Assembly (NCBI GenBank): GCA_017455205.1
Contig: JAFTBM010000021.1
Coordinates: 1 to 50,989 of the forward strand
Source of the DNA: Bacteroidales bacterium
GTDB lineage: Bacteria > Bacteroidota > Bacteroidia > Bacteroidales > P3
Direction: 5' to 3'
DNA length: 50,989 bases
Positions 27,401 through 35,732 of the stretch are shown in pieces. How positions within the stretch are numbered: position 1 is the first letter of the stretch; each line of letters opens with the position of its first letter. Under the pieces are notes generated by a model. It saw only the letters and a program-made list of their open reading frames with translations. It was not told the origin of the DNA and did not search any database. The translations under genes were made by a program, and so were the position numbers.

Positions 27401-27502
27401 CCACCACGAGGCGGTGGCTTCCGCCGTCATAATGTAGACCGCACAGGCTATCAATCCCACAATCCAGCCTATGATGTTGTTGGCCACATGGTATTGTCTC
27501 AT
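24401..27502 (-). CDS. DUF2723 membrane protein (O-mannosyltransferase-like)
   Basis: A large polytopic protein of the Bacteroidota DUF2723 family. Start chosen at MRQYHVANNIIGWIVGL, the family start; 14 more codons are open upstream. Residues about 25-60 hold the family core TASWWDCGEYISTAFKLQVG and HPPGAPTFQLIGRLF; about 12 hydrophobic spans follow in the first 640 residues, then a periplasmic C-terminal part. Topology and the WDCGE acidic motif resemble GT-C glycosyltransferases, and some relatives are linked to protein O-glycosylation in Bacteroidota. 1033 residues, normal for the family. 25 bp after arcA. Confidence 0.93.
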   Translation of the reverse strand: MRQYHVANNIIGWIVGLIACAVYIMTAEATASWWDCGEYISTAFKLQVGHPPGAPTFQLIGRLFSMFSSPESAAHAVNIMSAVCSGLTILFLFWAITLLGKHLLPDPKNPSLKDPRTWAVFAAGVVGALAYTFSDTFWFSAVEGEVYAMSSFFTALVFWAILKWEEQSDDPHSLRWLILIALLVGVAIGVHLLNLLTVPAIFYVVYFKKWPKTTVKGFILTGVLSFVALALILWGVIPGIVNVDSAIDVFFVNILGLPFNSGTIFFFTLLAAAVVWGLWYTHRRHQPVWNAAILAFAMLVIGYSTFFVLVIRANTNTPLNENAPKDAVAMRAYLGREQYGDTPLLTGQFYTAGNPIDVKPGYTKYVRGKNDKGKDRYIVASHAQKYVYKKEHTGVFPRMWSNDNSRLHPKFYEYWAGKAPKGKKPTEGQNLTFLNRYQLGWMYWRYFMWNFAGRQNDEQGHYYNEDGTRDYLHGNWISGIKPIDEARLGPQDNLPEAMQSNKARNRYYMLPLLLGLIGIFYHIKKHPKDAFIVFIMFFMTGLAIAIYLNMPPRQPRERDYAFVGSFSFYAIWIGMGVMGLAEWISGLFKKHREESYKVVMPIVFVACMAGVPCLLAAENWDDHDRSQKYAARDFAQNYLKSIGQNGVLITFGDNDTFPLWYAQEVEGTRTDVRILNYTLSGMYWYVEQLYNKLYESEPLPFTLPKEYYGLGQDAFLVADRSAEYLEVSKVLELIKNHPKQFTQRDVRSGESAIILPTKRFKITLDIPALVQAGVIPAEMADSINPEIRWEIGKQVLYRHEMMILDILGTNKFMRDINIMNPSYIRDVFPLVNAYSVQDGMNFKLLPYPSRGERYTEQTADFFIDGADGEPLKWGNLNSDIYVDPISFNMGTVQRQSMVMVAYDEYVKGNAAKARKLLDLARENFPASNFPLDVYAAYVMTGSMRVDVIDLYKNLYGEEEAIELWKSVFKYYDEEIRYLASFPKKKAVSVRGKLQDDLQIMALLGERAEHTLQNNDLAQLADEVLSGFTPSSYR

Positions 27503-27527
27503 CTGCTTACTTGTTTGTGTTCGTTTA

Positions 27528-28814
27528 TCAGTTATTAGTTTCAACGCTCTCGCGCCAAATGGGCATCGTCATGCACCGAGCACCACCGCCTGCACGCGGC
27601 AATTCACTCGCTGGGAAGGCGACCGCAAACCGCGCATAATCCTCCATATTCACTCGCCCACCGACCACATCCTCTGCGTTCAGTATGGCAAAGCCAGCCT
27701 TGTCGAGCGCTTCGAGCGTGCGGGTATTGCGGCGGTAACCCACCACGCGGCAGTCGTCCAACGCGAAGAAGTTAGCTCCCGAATGCCATTGTTCCCTCAA
27801 CTGCACCCACGGGTCGCTCCCTCCGCACACCACGGGTTCCATCTCCCATCCCAGCGCTTCCAGCCCTTTGATGATGTTGGGGAACTTATGGTAGCTCAAG
27901 CGTCCACCTTCGACGGTGATGAGCGTCGTGTCGCGACCAGCGAAGATGCCTGTCTTGCGGAGCATCGGTTCGAAGACCATGCACCGATGTCTGCCCAAGA
28001 AGGTGAACACCATGTCGAGGTGGATGAAGCTCTCTGGACTCTTGGGCAACTCCTGTACTAAGATATGAAAACTATCTCTCTCCTTGCCGAAAGTCTGTGC
28101 CAAGTACTTGATTCCTTTTGTGTTGGTGCGAATACCGCGACCGATGCAGAGCAGATTCTCGGCAGCCACCTGCACATCGCCCCCCTCGGTGTGGGCATCG
28201 CGATCCCACAGCATGGCATTGAGCGTCTGCACACTGAAGTAGTGCTTGAATATGGCCTCGTAGATCAGCGTCTCGCGCTCGCGCACCTCGAAGCTCATCG
28301 AGTTGATGAGCACCCTATCGAAGAGTGTACTCGACGCATCGCGTGTGAAGAAGAGGTTGTAGAGCGGCTTGAGGAGGTAGCGGCTACTATCGTCGCCTCT
28401 ATCATCCGTGCCACCTTCGCCGCTCCACGAAGCATCTTCGTAGCCTTCCACCAGCACCTTGGCCAGCTGCTCTGGCTTCATGGACAGCAACTGCTCGACC
28501 ACCTCGTCGCCACAATTGTCCATGTCGCAACTCTCTTCCACTATGTAGCGGCGCAACGCAGCATCTTTCAACAAGTCCGACAGGATATCCTCCACATAGT
28601 AGACCTTCGCCCACCGCTCCAACACCCCCGAGAAGAGGGCATACTCCGCTTCCGCTACTGGACGGCTGATGATGTCGCTATACAGTGCATGGCCAGCCCC
28701 GTTGGGTGTCATCCGCTCAATCTCCGCCCCTGGGCGGTGAAGCAGCACCGAACGCAGCCGACCCGTCTCCGAACCGACATGCAACTTGCCCGCTTTTGGC
28801 CTACCTTGTTCCAT
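27528..28814 (-). CDS. arcA: Arginine deiminase
   Basis: Hydrolyses arginine to citrulline and ammonia, first step of the energy-yielding arginine deiminase pathway; cytoplasmic. 428 residues with the ADI signatures: LRSVLLHRPGAEIERMTP at the start, FTRDASSTLF, HLDMVFTFLGRHRCMVFEPM (catalytic His/Asp block), CGGSDPWVQLREQWHSGANF, and GGGARCMTMPIW with nucleophile C414. No arcB (ornithine transcarbamylase) or arcC (carbamate kinase) is beside it. A good promoter stands at 28876-28906, and four more same-strand genes follow to pgk. Confidence 0.95.
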   Translation of the reverse strand: MEQGRPKAGKLHVGSETGRLRSVLLHRPGAEIERMTPNGAGHALYSDIISRPVAEAEYALFSGVLERWAKVYYVEDILSDLLKDAALRRYIVEESCDMDNCGDEVVEQLLSMKPEQLAKVLVEGYEDASWSGEGGTDDRGDDSSRYLLKPLYNLFFTRDASSTLFDRVLINSMSFEVRERETLIYEAIFKHYFSVQTLNAMLWDRDAHTEGGDVQVAAENLLCIGRGIRTNTKGIKYLAQTFGKERDSFHILVQELPKSPESFIHLDMVFTFLGRHRCMVFEPMLRKTGIFAGRDTTLITVEGGRLSYHKFPNIIKGLEALGWEMEPVVCGGSDPWVQLREQWHSGANFFALDDCRVVGYRRNTRTLEALDKAGFAILNAEDVVGGRVNMEDYARFAVAFPASELPRAGGGARCMTMPIWRESVETNN

Positions 28815-28875
28815 TACGCTTTATCCGTTATGCCACAACGCCTTGCCCCTTTTCGAGGGCTGCATTGCAGAGTTG

Positions 28876-28906
28876 CAAATATACACATTAATTTGCAATC
28901 TGCAAA
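28876..28906 (-). promoter_or_regulatory. Promoter of the arcA-pgk run
   Basis: Minus strand TTTG at 28906-28903, exactly 19 bp, then TATATTTG at 28883-28876: a full match to the Bacteroidota -33/-7 consensus. About 60 bp before the arcA ATG. Confidence 0.85.
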
Positions 28907-29018
28907 CCTATTCTTCACTTTTTCTATCCACACTGCCTATTATCAGCCACTTGCCCCAGTGCGATTTGTATCCTATGTTCTTTCCATCCAACTTTTTTTG
29001 CTACTCTGAAAGCAAGGG

Positions 29019-30041
29019 TTAGGGCATTCCGCAGCTCTGCTGCCAGTGCCAGCTGTCGCGCACCATATCCTCCAATCCAAGCTTCGCCTGCCATCCCAGC
29101 TCACGCCGTGCCTTGCTCGGGTCGCACCAGCATTCGGCCACATCCCCCGCCCGCCGCTCGCCTATACGGTAGGGCACTTTCACCCCGTTTACCCGCTCAA
29201 ACGTTTGCACCATCTCCAACACACTGTATCCCTTGCCCGTACCGATGTTGTACACCTCCAGTCCGCACCTCCGCGCCACTGCCCCGAGAGCCGCTATGTG
29301 GCTCAACGCGAGGTCGCACACATGGATGTAGTCGCGCACCCCAGTGCCATCGGGCGTGGGATAGTCGCTGCCAAAGATGCAGAGCTCACGCCGCTGCCCA
29401 GCGGCCACCTGCGTGATGTAGGGCATCAAGTTGTTGGGCACCCCACGAGGGTTCTCACCGATAAGCCCGCTCGGATGCGCCCCCACTGGGTTGAAGTAGC
29501 GCAGCAGCACGATGTTCCACTCCGCATCGGCTCGCTGCACATCGGTCAGCACCTGCTCAATCATGCTCTTTGTCCAGCCATAGGGGTTGGTGCACTGCCC
29601 TTTGGGGCAATCCTCCACCAGCGGCATCGCGGCGGCCTCACCATAGACTGTAGCCGACGAGCTGAAAACCATATTCTTGCATCCATGCCGCTCCATGACC
29701 TTCAGGAGCGTCAGCGTCCCCCCGATATTGTTGCTGTAATACAGCCAAGGCTTCTCCACACTTTCGCCCACCGCTTTCAGGCCAGCGAAGTGGATGCAGG
29801 CATCCACCGAGTGCCTCTCCAGCATGCGCTCCAGCCCTTGCTCGTCGCAGATATCCACCTCGTAGAAAGGGATTTCGCCCTCGGCAAGCCCCAGCAGCCG
29901 TTCCACTCGCCCCAGCACCTGCTGGCTGCTGTTGCAGAGGTTGTCCACCACCACTGCACGGTGTCCCGCTTGGTAAAGCTCCACCAATGTGTGCGACCCA
30001 ATAAACCCTGTGCCGCCCGTTACAAGTATGTTCATATCCAA
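29019..30041 (-). CDS. galE: UDP-glucose 4-epimerase
   Basis: Interconverts UDP-glucose and UDP-galactose with bound NAD; supplies galactose units for surface sugars. 340 residues: NAD loop VTGGTGFIGSHTLVELYQ near residues 7-24, catalytic SSSATVYGE and YGWTKSM (Y-x3-K), and GTGVRDYIHVCDLALSHIAA, all classic GalE (SDR extended). The start may be the first Met (30041) or MNILV at 30035. Monocistronic; arcA lies downstream on the same strand, separated by 204 bp with its own promoter. Confidence 0.96.
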   Translation of the reverse strand: MDMNILVTGGTGFIGSHTLVELYQAGHRAVVVDNLCNSSQQVLGRVERLLGLAEGEIPFYEVDICDEQGLERMLERHSVDACIHFAGLKAVGESVEKPWLYYSNNIGGTLTLLKVMERHGCKNMVFSSSATVYGEAAAMPLVEDCPKGQCTNPYGWTKSMIEQVLTDVQRADAEWNIVLLRYFNPVGAHPSGLIGENPRGVPNNLMPYITQVAAGQRRELCIFGSDYPTPDGTGVRDYIHVCDLALSHIAALGAVARRCGLEVYNIGTGKGYSVLEMVQTFERVNGVKVPYRIGERRAGDVAECWCDPSKARRELGWQAKLGLEDMVRDSWHWQQSCGMP

Positions 30042-30269
30042 TCTCTAATTTTCGCAGACAATGTTTATTTCCACCCCTAACGCCCCTTACTCGCTTTTAT
30101 TGCCCGCCACTATCAATACACACCCCGTTTTATCCACAAAAACCGTCACCGCAAAGGCGTTTCCTCCTATATATCTTGAAGGCACTTTCAATTCCCTGTT
30201 TGCCCCACCAGAACCCACCAGCCACCCACCCTGCACCCACCCCTTATCCGACCCGTACTTCAACCGCCC

Positions 30270-30395
30270 GGATACGGACTTGATACGGAGTGGATACGGA
30301 GCGGATACGGAGCGGATACGGAGCGGGTGGCTCTTTTGAATTGAGAATTGAAAATTGAGAATTGAGAATTAATCGAAAAGTTGAGAATTGAGAAT
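30270..30395. repeat. Composite minisatellite, copy 3
   Basis: 11-bp GATACGGAGCG-type units from 30270 to about 30326, junction GGAGCGGGTGG, then ATTGARA heptamers to 30395. Head and junction match copy 2. Oriented with the ATTGARA end toward the promoter of the eight-gene operon. The stretch 30042-30269 shows no gene; it is C-rich and low in signals. Confidence 0.88.
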
Positions 30396-30487
30396 CATAC
30401 AGGCAGCGGGGGTCGGAAGGTAGTGGGTGGCAGGTGGTGCGGGAAGAAATTATTTGCGTTGATGACGGGCGATTGGATTATTTTTTG

Positions 30488-30495
30488 TATCTTTG
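30488..30495 (+). promoter_or_regulatory. -7 promoter box for the eight-gene plus operon
   Basis: TATCTTTG followed by CAGCAAG fits TAnnTTTG. No TTTG at the ideal 19-bp distance; the nearest is at 30453. It leaves a 5' leader of about 130 bases before the first ATG at 30629. Confidence 0.55.
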
Positions 30496-30628
30496 CAGCA
30501 AGTTAATCAAAGAAAGCCCACAGGGAACATCCCTTGTAGTCTGCTGAAATCAAGCTGATTGGGTGTGCATACGCCCATTGTCGGAGGGGAGGAGCAAGGG
30601 GTGCGACTGGTGGGGAGAGAGGTAGGTT

Positions 30629-31612
30629 ATGCTGAAGTTGATGAGGAAAAGCACGGTGGTGCAACTGCTGGTTCTTGTGGCGGCGATGGTGCTGCTGTGG
30701 GGGCGAGCGGTGGTGCATCCTGTGCCGATGGAGGAGGTGGAGGGGAGCGGATTGCTCTACGGCCTGTTGCAGAGTTGGTTGGGGGCACTGCCGAGGCTTT
30801 CGGTGGTGCTGGCCGCGCTGCTGGTGCTGGCGGAGGGAATGGGGTTCAACCTGCTGCTTTCGCGTGTGGGATTGGTGGGTAAAGATTCGCTGTTGCCAGC
30901 GTTGCTATTCATCGTGGTGTCGAGTGCGCCGGCGGCTGCGCTGTCGCCAGCGGTGCTGGTGAACGGGTTGCTGGTGCTCTACGTGCAGCAGGCGTTGCTT
31001 CGTGGCACACTGCTGACCATCCCCACGGGGAAAGTGTGTAGTGCCACGGCGTTGCTGGGTGTGGCCTCGCTCGTCTACCTGCCGGCGGCGGCCTTCCTGT
31101 TGAGTTACCTGCTGGTGGTAACGATATATCGGCTCTACAGCTGGCGCGACTGGGCGGCTCTGCTGCTGGGCTTGCTGGCACCGTATGTGCTGGTAGTGGC
31201 GGTGCTTTACCTGACGGGGGATGTGGCCACGTGGTGGGAGCGTACCCTCGGGGAGTTCTCGCAGCTTGGACTGCACTTCTCGGCAGCCGACCTTTGGCCT
31301 GCGGTGGGACGGGTGGTGCTGGTGGCACTGGCCGTGTATAGCTTGATAGTGGCCTCGAGGCGGATGAACGAGAACCCGATGGCATGGCAGAAGAATGCAC
31401 AGGTAGTGATAGCCTGCTTCGTGGGGGCGGTGGCGCTGTGGGTGGGGACTGCGCTGTTTCCGCCCGATGCGCGCTACTTGGCCGTGGCCTTTACGCTGAC
31501 GGGGACGCAGATGCTGACCGTCAAGCCCACCTACACTGCGGGGCGGAAGCGGAGGCAGTGGCTGCCCGAGGTGCTGATGCTCACCCTAATAATCGCTGCA
31601 CTGCTATGCTGA
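30629..31612 (+). CDS. Polytopic membrane protein, unknown function
   Basis: 327 residues with about eight to nine strongly hydrophobic segments (for example VVQLLVLVAAMVLLWG; ALLLGLLAPYVLVVAVLYL; ALWVGTALFPP). Layout recalls uncharacterised Bacteroidota integral membrane proteins of about 300 residues; I do not recognise catalytic motifs. It is the first gene of a tight plus-strand operon and overlaps rnhB by 7 bp if rnhB starts at 31606. Function unknown. Confidence 0.8.
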   Translation: MLKLMRKSTVVQLLVLVAAMVLLWGRAVVHPVPMEEVEGSGLLYGLLQSWLGALPRLSVVLAALLVLAEGMGFNLLLSRVGLVGKDSLLPALLFIVVSSAPAAALSPAVLVNGLLVLYVQQALLRGTLLTIPTGKVCSATALLGVASLVYLPAAAFLLSYLLVVTIYRLYSWRDWAALLLGLLAPYVLVVAVLYLTGDVATWWERTLGEFSQLGLHFSAADLWPAVGRVVLVALAVYSLIVASRRMNENPMAWQKNAQVVIACFVGAVALWVGTALFPPDARYLAVAFTLTGTQMLTVKPTYTAGRKRRQWLPEVLMLTLIIAALLC

Positions 31613-32250
31613 AAACTCGGATGATAGCAGGGAGGCTCGAAGCGGGGTGCGACGAGGCTGGACGGGGGCCGCTGGCAGGACCCGTGGCGGCGGCGGCGGT
31701 GCTGCTGCCCGAAGGCTTTTCTCATCCTGACATCGACGACTCCAAGAAACTCGGCGAGCGACAGCGCGACCAGCTGCGGGCAGTCATTGAGGCCGAGGCG
31801 CTGGCTTGGGCGGTGGCTATGGTCGGCCCGAAGGAGATTGACCAGATGAACATCCTGCGGGCCTCGTCGCACGCCATGTGCTTGGCAGCAGGAGCGTTGC
31901 TGGGCGGGGAATCCGAAGTGGTGGCCAGCGGGGGAAAGGCACTGGGGGAGGTGCGACCCGAGGCACTGCTCATCGATGGCAACCGATTCTACAACGAGAC
32001 TCCCCTCCCCTACCAATGCATCGTTAAAGGCGATGCCACCTACCTCGCCATAGCAGCGGCGAGCATCCTTGCCAAAACCTATCGCGACCAAGAGATGTCC
32101 CGCCTCCATCAGCAATACCCCCAGTATGGGTGGGATCGCAACAAAGGCTACCCCACTGCCGACCACTACCGTGCCATTGAGCGGCACGGCATCTGCCTCG
32201 AACACCGCAAATCTTTCACCCTATATAGACAACGTACACTATTTAATTAA
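31606..32250 (+). CDS. rnhB: Ribonuclease HII
   Basis: Removes RNA from RNA/DNA hybrids and misincorporated ribonucleotides. 214 residues with EAGCDEAGRGPLAGPVAAAA (catalytic D16 and E17), DDSKKLGERQRDQLR, LLIDGNRF (third acidic residue) and AAASILAKTYRDQEM (fourth). Start could also be the ATG at 31621 (MIAGRLEAGCDE), which would remove the overlap with the upstream membrane gene. Normal size for RNase HII. It is followed 3 bp later by the next gene of the operon. Confidence 0.95.
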   Translation: MLKTRMIAGRLEAGCDEAGRGPLAGPVAAAAVLLPEGFSHPDIDDSKKLGERQRDQLRAVIEAEALAWAVAMVGPKEIDQMNILRASSHAMCLAAGALLGGESEVVASGGKALGEVRPEALLIDGNRFYNETPLPYQCIVKGDATYLAIAAASILAKTYRDQEMSRLHQQYPQYGWDRNKGYPTADHYRAIERHGICLEHRKSFTLYRQRTLFN

Positions 32251-32253
32251 GTT

Positions 32254-32799
32254 ATGCTTGAACTGATAAAAGACATCCGTCGGCGACGCATTCTGCGCAA
32301 CCTCAAAGAGACACCGCGCGAGAAGAAAATCGACAACATTGAGGAGATGAAGAGCATCGGCATCATCTGCCGACTGACCGACGACCAGCACTGGAACATC
32401 CTCAACCACTTTGCCAAGCGCATGGAGGCCGATGGGAAGACGGTGCACATCATGGCGTTGCAGCAGAAGGAGCAGGAGTTGAACTTCGTCATCACACACC
32501 AGCACACCTACAAATGCCGCCTCGGGGTCGACTTCAACTTCTGGGGCCTTCCCAACGCTGCTGTTATCCGCCCGTTCACCTCGCAGCAGTACGACCTGCT
32601 GATTGACACCATTGGCGAGGAGAACTTCTTTTCGCAATACGTAGCGCTGATGACCCCAGCCAAGCTCAAAGTGGTCTATGCCACGCCGTCGGAGGATCCC
32701 ACCGAGGTCTACGACCTCATCATCCGAGGCGACCGTCGCGTGGAGCTCAAGGACTACTTCAACAACGTGATAGAATACCTCAGCATGATAAAGAAATGA
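32254..32799 (+). CDS. Conserved hypothetical protein upstream of dapA
   Basis: 181 residues, soluble, no signal peptide: begins MLELIKDIRRRRILRNLKET and contains FNFWGLPNAAVIRPFTSQQY and an ending VELKDYFNNVIEYLSMIKK. It resembles the Bacteroidota family placed just before dapA (possibly DUF6913; from memory, not checked). The ending DYF..VIEYLS and the paired GIICRLTD segment give no known catalytic motif. Its stop overlaps the dapA start (ATGA). Confidence 0.82.
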   Translation: MLELIKDIRRRRILRNLKETPREKKIDNIEEMKSIGIICRLTDDQHWNILNHFAKRMEADGKTVHIMALQQKEQELNFVITHQHTYKCRLGVDFNFWGLPNAAVIRPFTSQQYDLLIDTIGEENFFSQYVALMTPAKLKVVYATPSEDPTEVYDLIIRGDRRVELKDYFNNVIEYLSMIKK

Positions 32800-33686
32800 A
32801 GCAGCAGTTATTTTCTGGCGTGGGAGTGGCACTGATCACCCCCTTTCGCCGCGGGCAGGAGACTATCGACTTCACCAAACTCGAGGGGCTGATAGAGAGC
32901 CTTGTGGCGGGTGGAGTGGATTATATCGTGGCACTGGGTACCACCAGCGAGGCTGCCACGCTGACGCAAAGCGAGCGGGCAGCGGTGCAGGAATTTATCG
33001 TCGAGACGGTGGACGGACGACTTCCTATCATGCTCGGCATCGGTGGCAACAACACGCGCAGCGTGGCCGAAAGCATAGCCGCCACCAGCTTTGACGGTAT
33101 CAGTGGCATACTCTCGGTTACGCCCTACTACAACAAGCCCAACCAGCGGGGGCTGGTGGCACACTACCATTCGGTAGCCGAAGCCTCGCCAGTGCCAGTG
33201 GTGATGTACAACGTGCCTGGTCGCACGGGGGTGAACATGACTGCCGAGACGGCACTGACCATAGCCCACGAGTGTCCCAATATCATAGGTATCAAAGAGG
33301 CCAGTGGCAACCTTGGGCAGGTGATGGAACTGCTACGCAGCCGCCCTGCGGGTTTCCGCGTCATCAGTGGCGACGATGCACTGACGCTGCCGATGCTTGC
33401 TCTTGGTGCTGATGGGGTCATCTCGGTGGCCGCCAACGCACTGCCACAGGAGATGAGCCAGATGGTGCACTTCGCCCTCAAAGGCGACCTCAAGAAAGCC
33501 CTGCCACTGCACTATCGCATGCTGCCGCTGATGAATGCCATCTTCGAGGAGGGAAATCCCACGGGCATCAAAGCACTGCTCGAGGTGCAAGGAGCGATAC
33601 ACAACGTGCTGCGGCTGCCGCTGGTCAAAGCCTCCAAGCCGCTAACCAACAAGCTCACAACGCTGTATAATGAATATCGAGGATAG
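32796..33686 (+). CDS. dapA: 4-hydroxy-tetrahydrodipicolinate synthase
   Basis: First committed step to diaminopimelate and lysine: pyruvate plus aspartate semialdehyde. 296 residues, TIM barrel: GVGVALITPFRRG at the start, GTTSEAATLT with the T-T pair (49-50), VTPYYNKPNQRGL, VMYNVPGRTGVNM with Tyr138 and the Schiff-base lysine in GIKEASGNL (K167). Complete. Diaminopimelate is also the substrate side chain used by mpl in this window. Its 3' end overlaps the polyprenyl synthase start by 17 bp. Confidence 0.96.
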   Translation: MKQQLFSGVGVALITPFRRGQETIDFTKLEGLIESLVAGGVDYIVALGTTSEAATLTQSERAAVQEFIVETVDGRLPIMLGIGGNNTRSVAESIAATSFDGISGILSVTPYYNKPNQRGLVAHYHSVAEASPVPVVMYNVPGRTGVNMTAETALTIAHECPNIIGIKEASGNLGQVMELLRSRPAGFRVISGDDALTLPMLALGADGVISVAANALPQEMSQMVHFALKGDLKKALPLHYRMLPLMNAIFEEGNPTGIKALLEVQGAIHNVLRLPLVKASKPLTNKLTTLYNEYRG

Positions 33687-34380
33687 GCTGCAGGACGTCC
33701 ACCGAGAGTTCCAAAGCCGACTGCTGGGTGGTGAGGGTCGGCTGCTGCACCATGTGGAGCAATACGTAGCCGCCACGCAGGGCAAGATGCTTCGCCCACG
33801 GATGCTGCTGCTCGCTGCTGCTACACGTGGCGAGGATGCACTTGCCGAGCGGCGCACCCTGCTGCTGGCTACCGCCGTGGAGATGCTCCACAACGCCTCG
33901 CTGCTGCACGACGACGTGATAGACTGTGCAGCTGATCGCCGCGGTCGCCCATCGGTCAATCACCGCTGGTCGAACCCTATCGCCGTGCTGATGGGCGACT
34001 ACCTGCTGGCACTCACCATGCAACTGCTCCACGAGGCAGGCGATGCCGAGGCTACAGGGTACATCAACCACACTGTGGCCGCCATGGTTGAGGCTGAACT
34101 GCTGGCTCAAGAAGTAGCTGCCTCCACCGATGGGCACTCCAGCGTCTCCGATTGTGCTACCTACCTGCGCATCATCGATGGCAAGACAGCACTGCTCTTT
34201 GCAACCGCCTGTGCCCTCGGAAACCCTGCCTACGAAGAGTTTGGCCTCCACTATGGTCGCCTCTTCCAGTTGCGCGACGACATGGCCGACGGCGAGGCCA
34301 CACCCCACACCGCATCCCTCATCGAGCAGGAAGAGCAGGCACTCGCCACGTTGCCCCCATTGCCTGGGCTTTCGGTCTGA
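33670..34380 (+). CDS. Short polyprenyl synthase-like protein
   Basis: Prenyl chain elongation family (trans-type isoprenyl diphosphate synthase). Helix MLRPRMLLLAAATRG, then the first Asp-rich motif LLHDDVIDCAADRRGRPSVN (D81, D82, D85) and a late second motif LFQLRDDMADGE near residues 198-209. Only 236 residues, against about 320 for usual bacterial enzymes: the chain stops about 30 residues after the second motif, so most of the C-terminal helical part is missing. It may be a shortened but active Bacteroidales form or a decayed enzyme. Starts inside dapA, 17-bp overlap. Confidence 0.82.
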   Translation: MNIEDRLQDVHREFQSRLLGGEGRLLHHVEQYVAATQGKMLRPRMLLLAAATRGEDALAERRTLLLATAVEMLHNASLLHDDVIDCAADRRGRPSVNHRWSNPIAVLMGDYLLALTMQLLHEAGDAEATGYINHTVAAMVEAELLAQEVAASTDGHSSVSDCATYLRIIDGKTALLFATACALGNPAYEEFGLHYGRLFQLRDDMADGEATPHTASLIEQEEQALATLPPLPGLSV

Positions 34381-34397
34381 AATCAACATACTCAACC

Positions 34398-35732
34398 ATG
34401 CACCGCCGCATCTTGAGCTTGGCTCTGCCCAACATTGTTACCAACATCACTATCCCTCTGCTGGGCATGGTGGATATGGCCATCGTGGGACACCTCTCGC
34501 CTGCCCATATCGGCGGGGCCACCATCGGGGCAGCTATATTCAACCTTATCTACTGGAACTTCGGCTTCCTGCGTATGGGTACCAGCGGCTTCACTGCACA
34601 AGCCTACGGGGCGGGTAACTTCGGCGAAGCCTATGCCACCTTGGCAAGGGCACTGGCCGTGGCCTTAATCGTAGCTGCTGGTCTGATAGCCCTACAATGG
34701 CCGCTCTCGCTACTGATACCCGTCATGTTCAGTGGCAGCAACGAGGTGATGCGCTTGGCACTGACCTACTTCTTCATCCGCATCTGGGCCGCACCCGCCA
34801 CCCTTGGCCTTTACGCCATCAAGGGGTGGTTTATCGGCATGCAGGATTCGCGCACGCCGATGTGGATTGCTCTCTTCCTCAACCTCGTCAATATCGGATG
34901 CTCGCTGCTCTTTGTGCTGGTGATGCGTTGGGACATGGAGGGTGTAGCACTGGGAACAGTCGCAGCACAATACTCTGGGTTGGCGTTGGGACTGATTCTA
35001 CTCGTCCGCAAGGTGCGCAGTCTGCCACATTCTGCCCCATTGCCCTCGCTCCGAAATGCCCTCCGCTGGAGGGAAATGAAGCAATTCTTTGCCGTCAATG
35101 GCGACATCTTCCTGCGCACGGTGTGCCTCTCGGGCGTGTTCACCTTCATCACCGCAGCCAGTGGGCGTATGGGCGACCAGGTACTGGCCATCGACGCTCT
35201 GCTGCTGCAATTCTTCACCCTGTTCAGCTACGCGATGGACGGTTTTGCCTATGCAGGCGAAAGCCTCGTGGGGCGATACATAGGAGCACGCGACCCACGC
35301 AGCCTGCGCCAGTCGGTGCGGTGTCTTCTGCTTTGGGGATTGACCACCACGGCCTGCTTCACCACCCTCTACGCCCTCGGCGGCACCTCCTTGCTGCACC
35401 TCTTCACCTCCGACAGCAGCCTCATCGCTGCCACAATGGCCTACCTTCCCTGGGTGCTGGCCATTCCGATTTGCGGCTTCGCTGCATTCCTCTTCGACGG
35501 CATCTACGTCGGAGCCACCGCTGCACGCACCATGCGCAACAGCATGTTCGCTGCCACCGCTCTTTTCTTCCTGCTCTACTTTGGATTGAAATCCCTTGCC
35601 CTGCACGGCAATACCCTCACCACCGAGTGCTGGAACTCCATCCTGTGGTTCTCCTTCCTTGCCTACCTCTCCACCCGCGGCTTGCTGCTGGCTGCCCTAA
35701 CCCGAACAAAGATATACCCCCTTGCCCAATGA
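34398..35732 (+). CDS. MATE family efflux transporter (DinF-like)
   Basis: Inner-membrane multidrug/cation antiporter family. 444 residues, about 12 spans in two related halves: first half MHRRILSLALPNIVTNITIP and GMVDMAIVGHLSP (MATE signature), FGFLRMGTSGFTAQAYGAGN; second half WREMKQFFAVNGDIFLRTVC and DGFAYAGESLVGRYIGARDP. The GFLRMGTSG/ DGFAYAGESLVG pairing is typical of the DinF branch. Frame open further upstream, but ATG 34398 fits. Shares ATGA overlap with the patatin gene, so the two are coupled. Confidence 0.93.
   Translation: MHRRILSLALPNIVTNITIPLLGMVDMAIVGHLSPAHIGGATIGAAIFNLIYWNFGFLRMGTSGFTAQAYGAGNFGEAYATLARALAVALIVAAGLIALQWPLSLLIPVMFSGSNEVMRLALTYFFIRIWAAPATLGLYAIKGWFIGMQDSRTPMWIALFLNLVNIGCSLLFVLVMRWDMEGVALGTVAAQYSGLALGLILLVRKVRSLPHSAPLPSLRNALRWREMKQFFAVNGDIFLRTVCLSGVFTFITAASGRMGDQVLAIDALLLQFFTLFSYAMDGFAYAGESLVGRYIGARDPRSLRQSVRCLLLWGLTTTACFTTLYALGGTSLLHLFTSDSSLIAATMAYLPWVLAIPICGFAAFLFDGIYVGATAARTMRNSMFAATALFFLLYFGLKSLALHGNTLTTECWNSILWFSFLAYLSTRGLLLAALTRTKIYPLAQ

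Noticed and set aside
30061-30628. Plus-strand frame upstream of the membrane protein and a small minus-strand frame
   Set aside because: Low-complexity translation of the C-rich spacer and repeat; no start context and no conserved motif.
34697-35728. 1037-residue protein joined to the patatin gene
   Set aside because: The upstream frame is a shadow of the MATE gene on the same strand; the patatin start at 35729 has a signal peptide and ATGA overlap.
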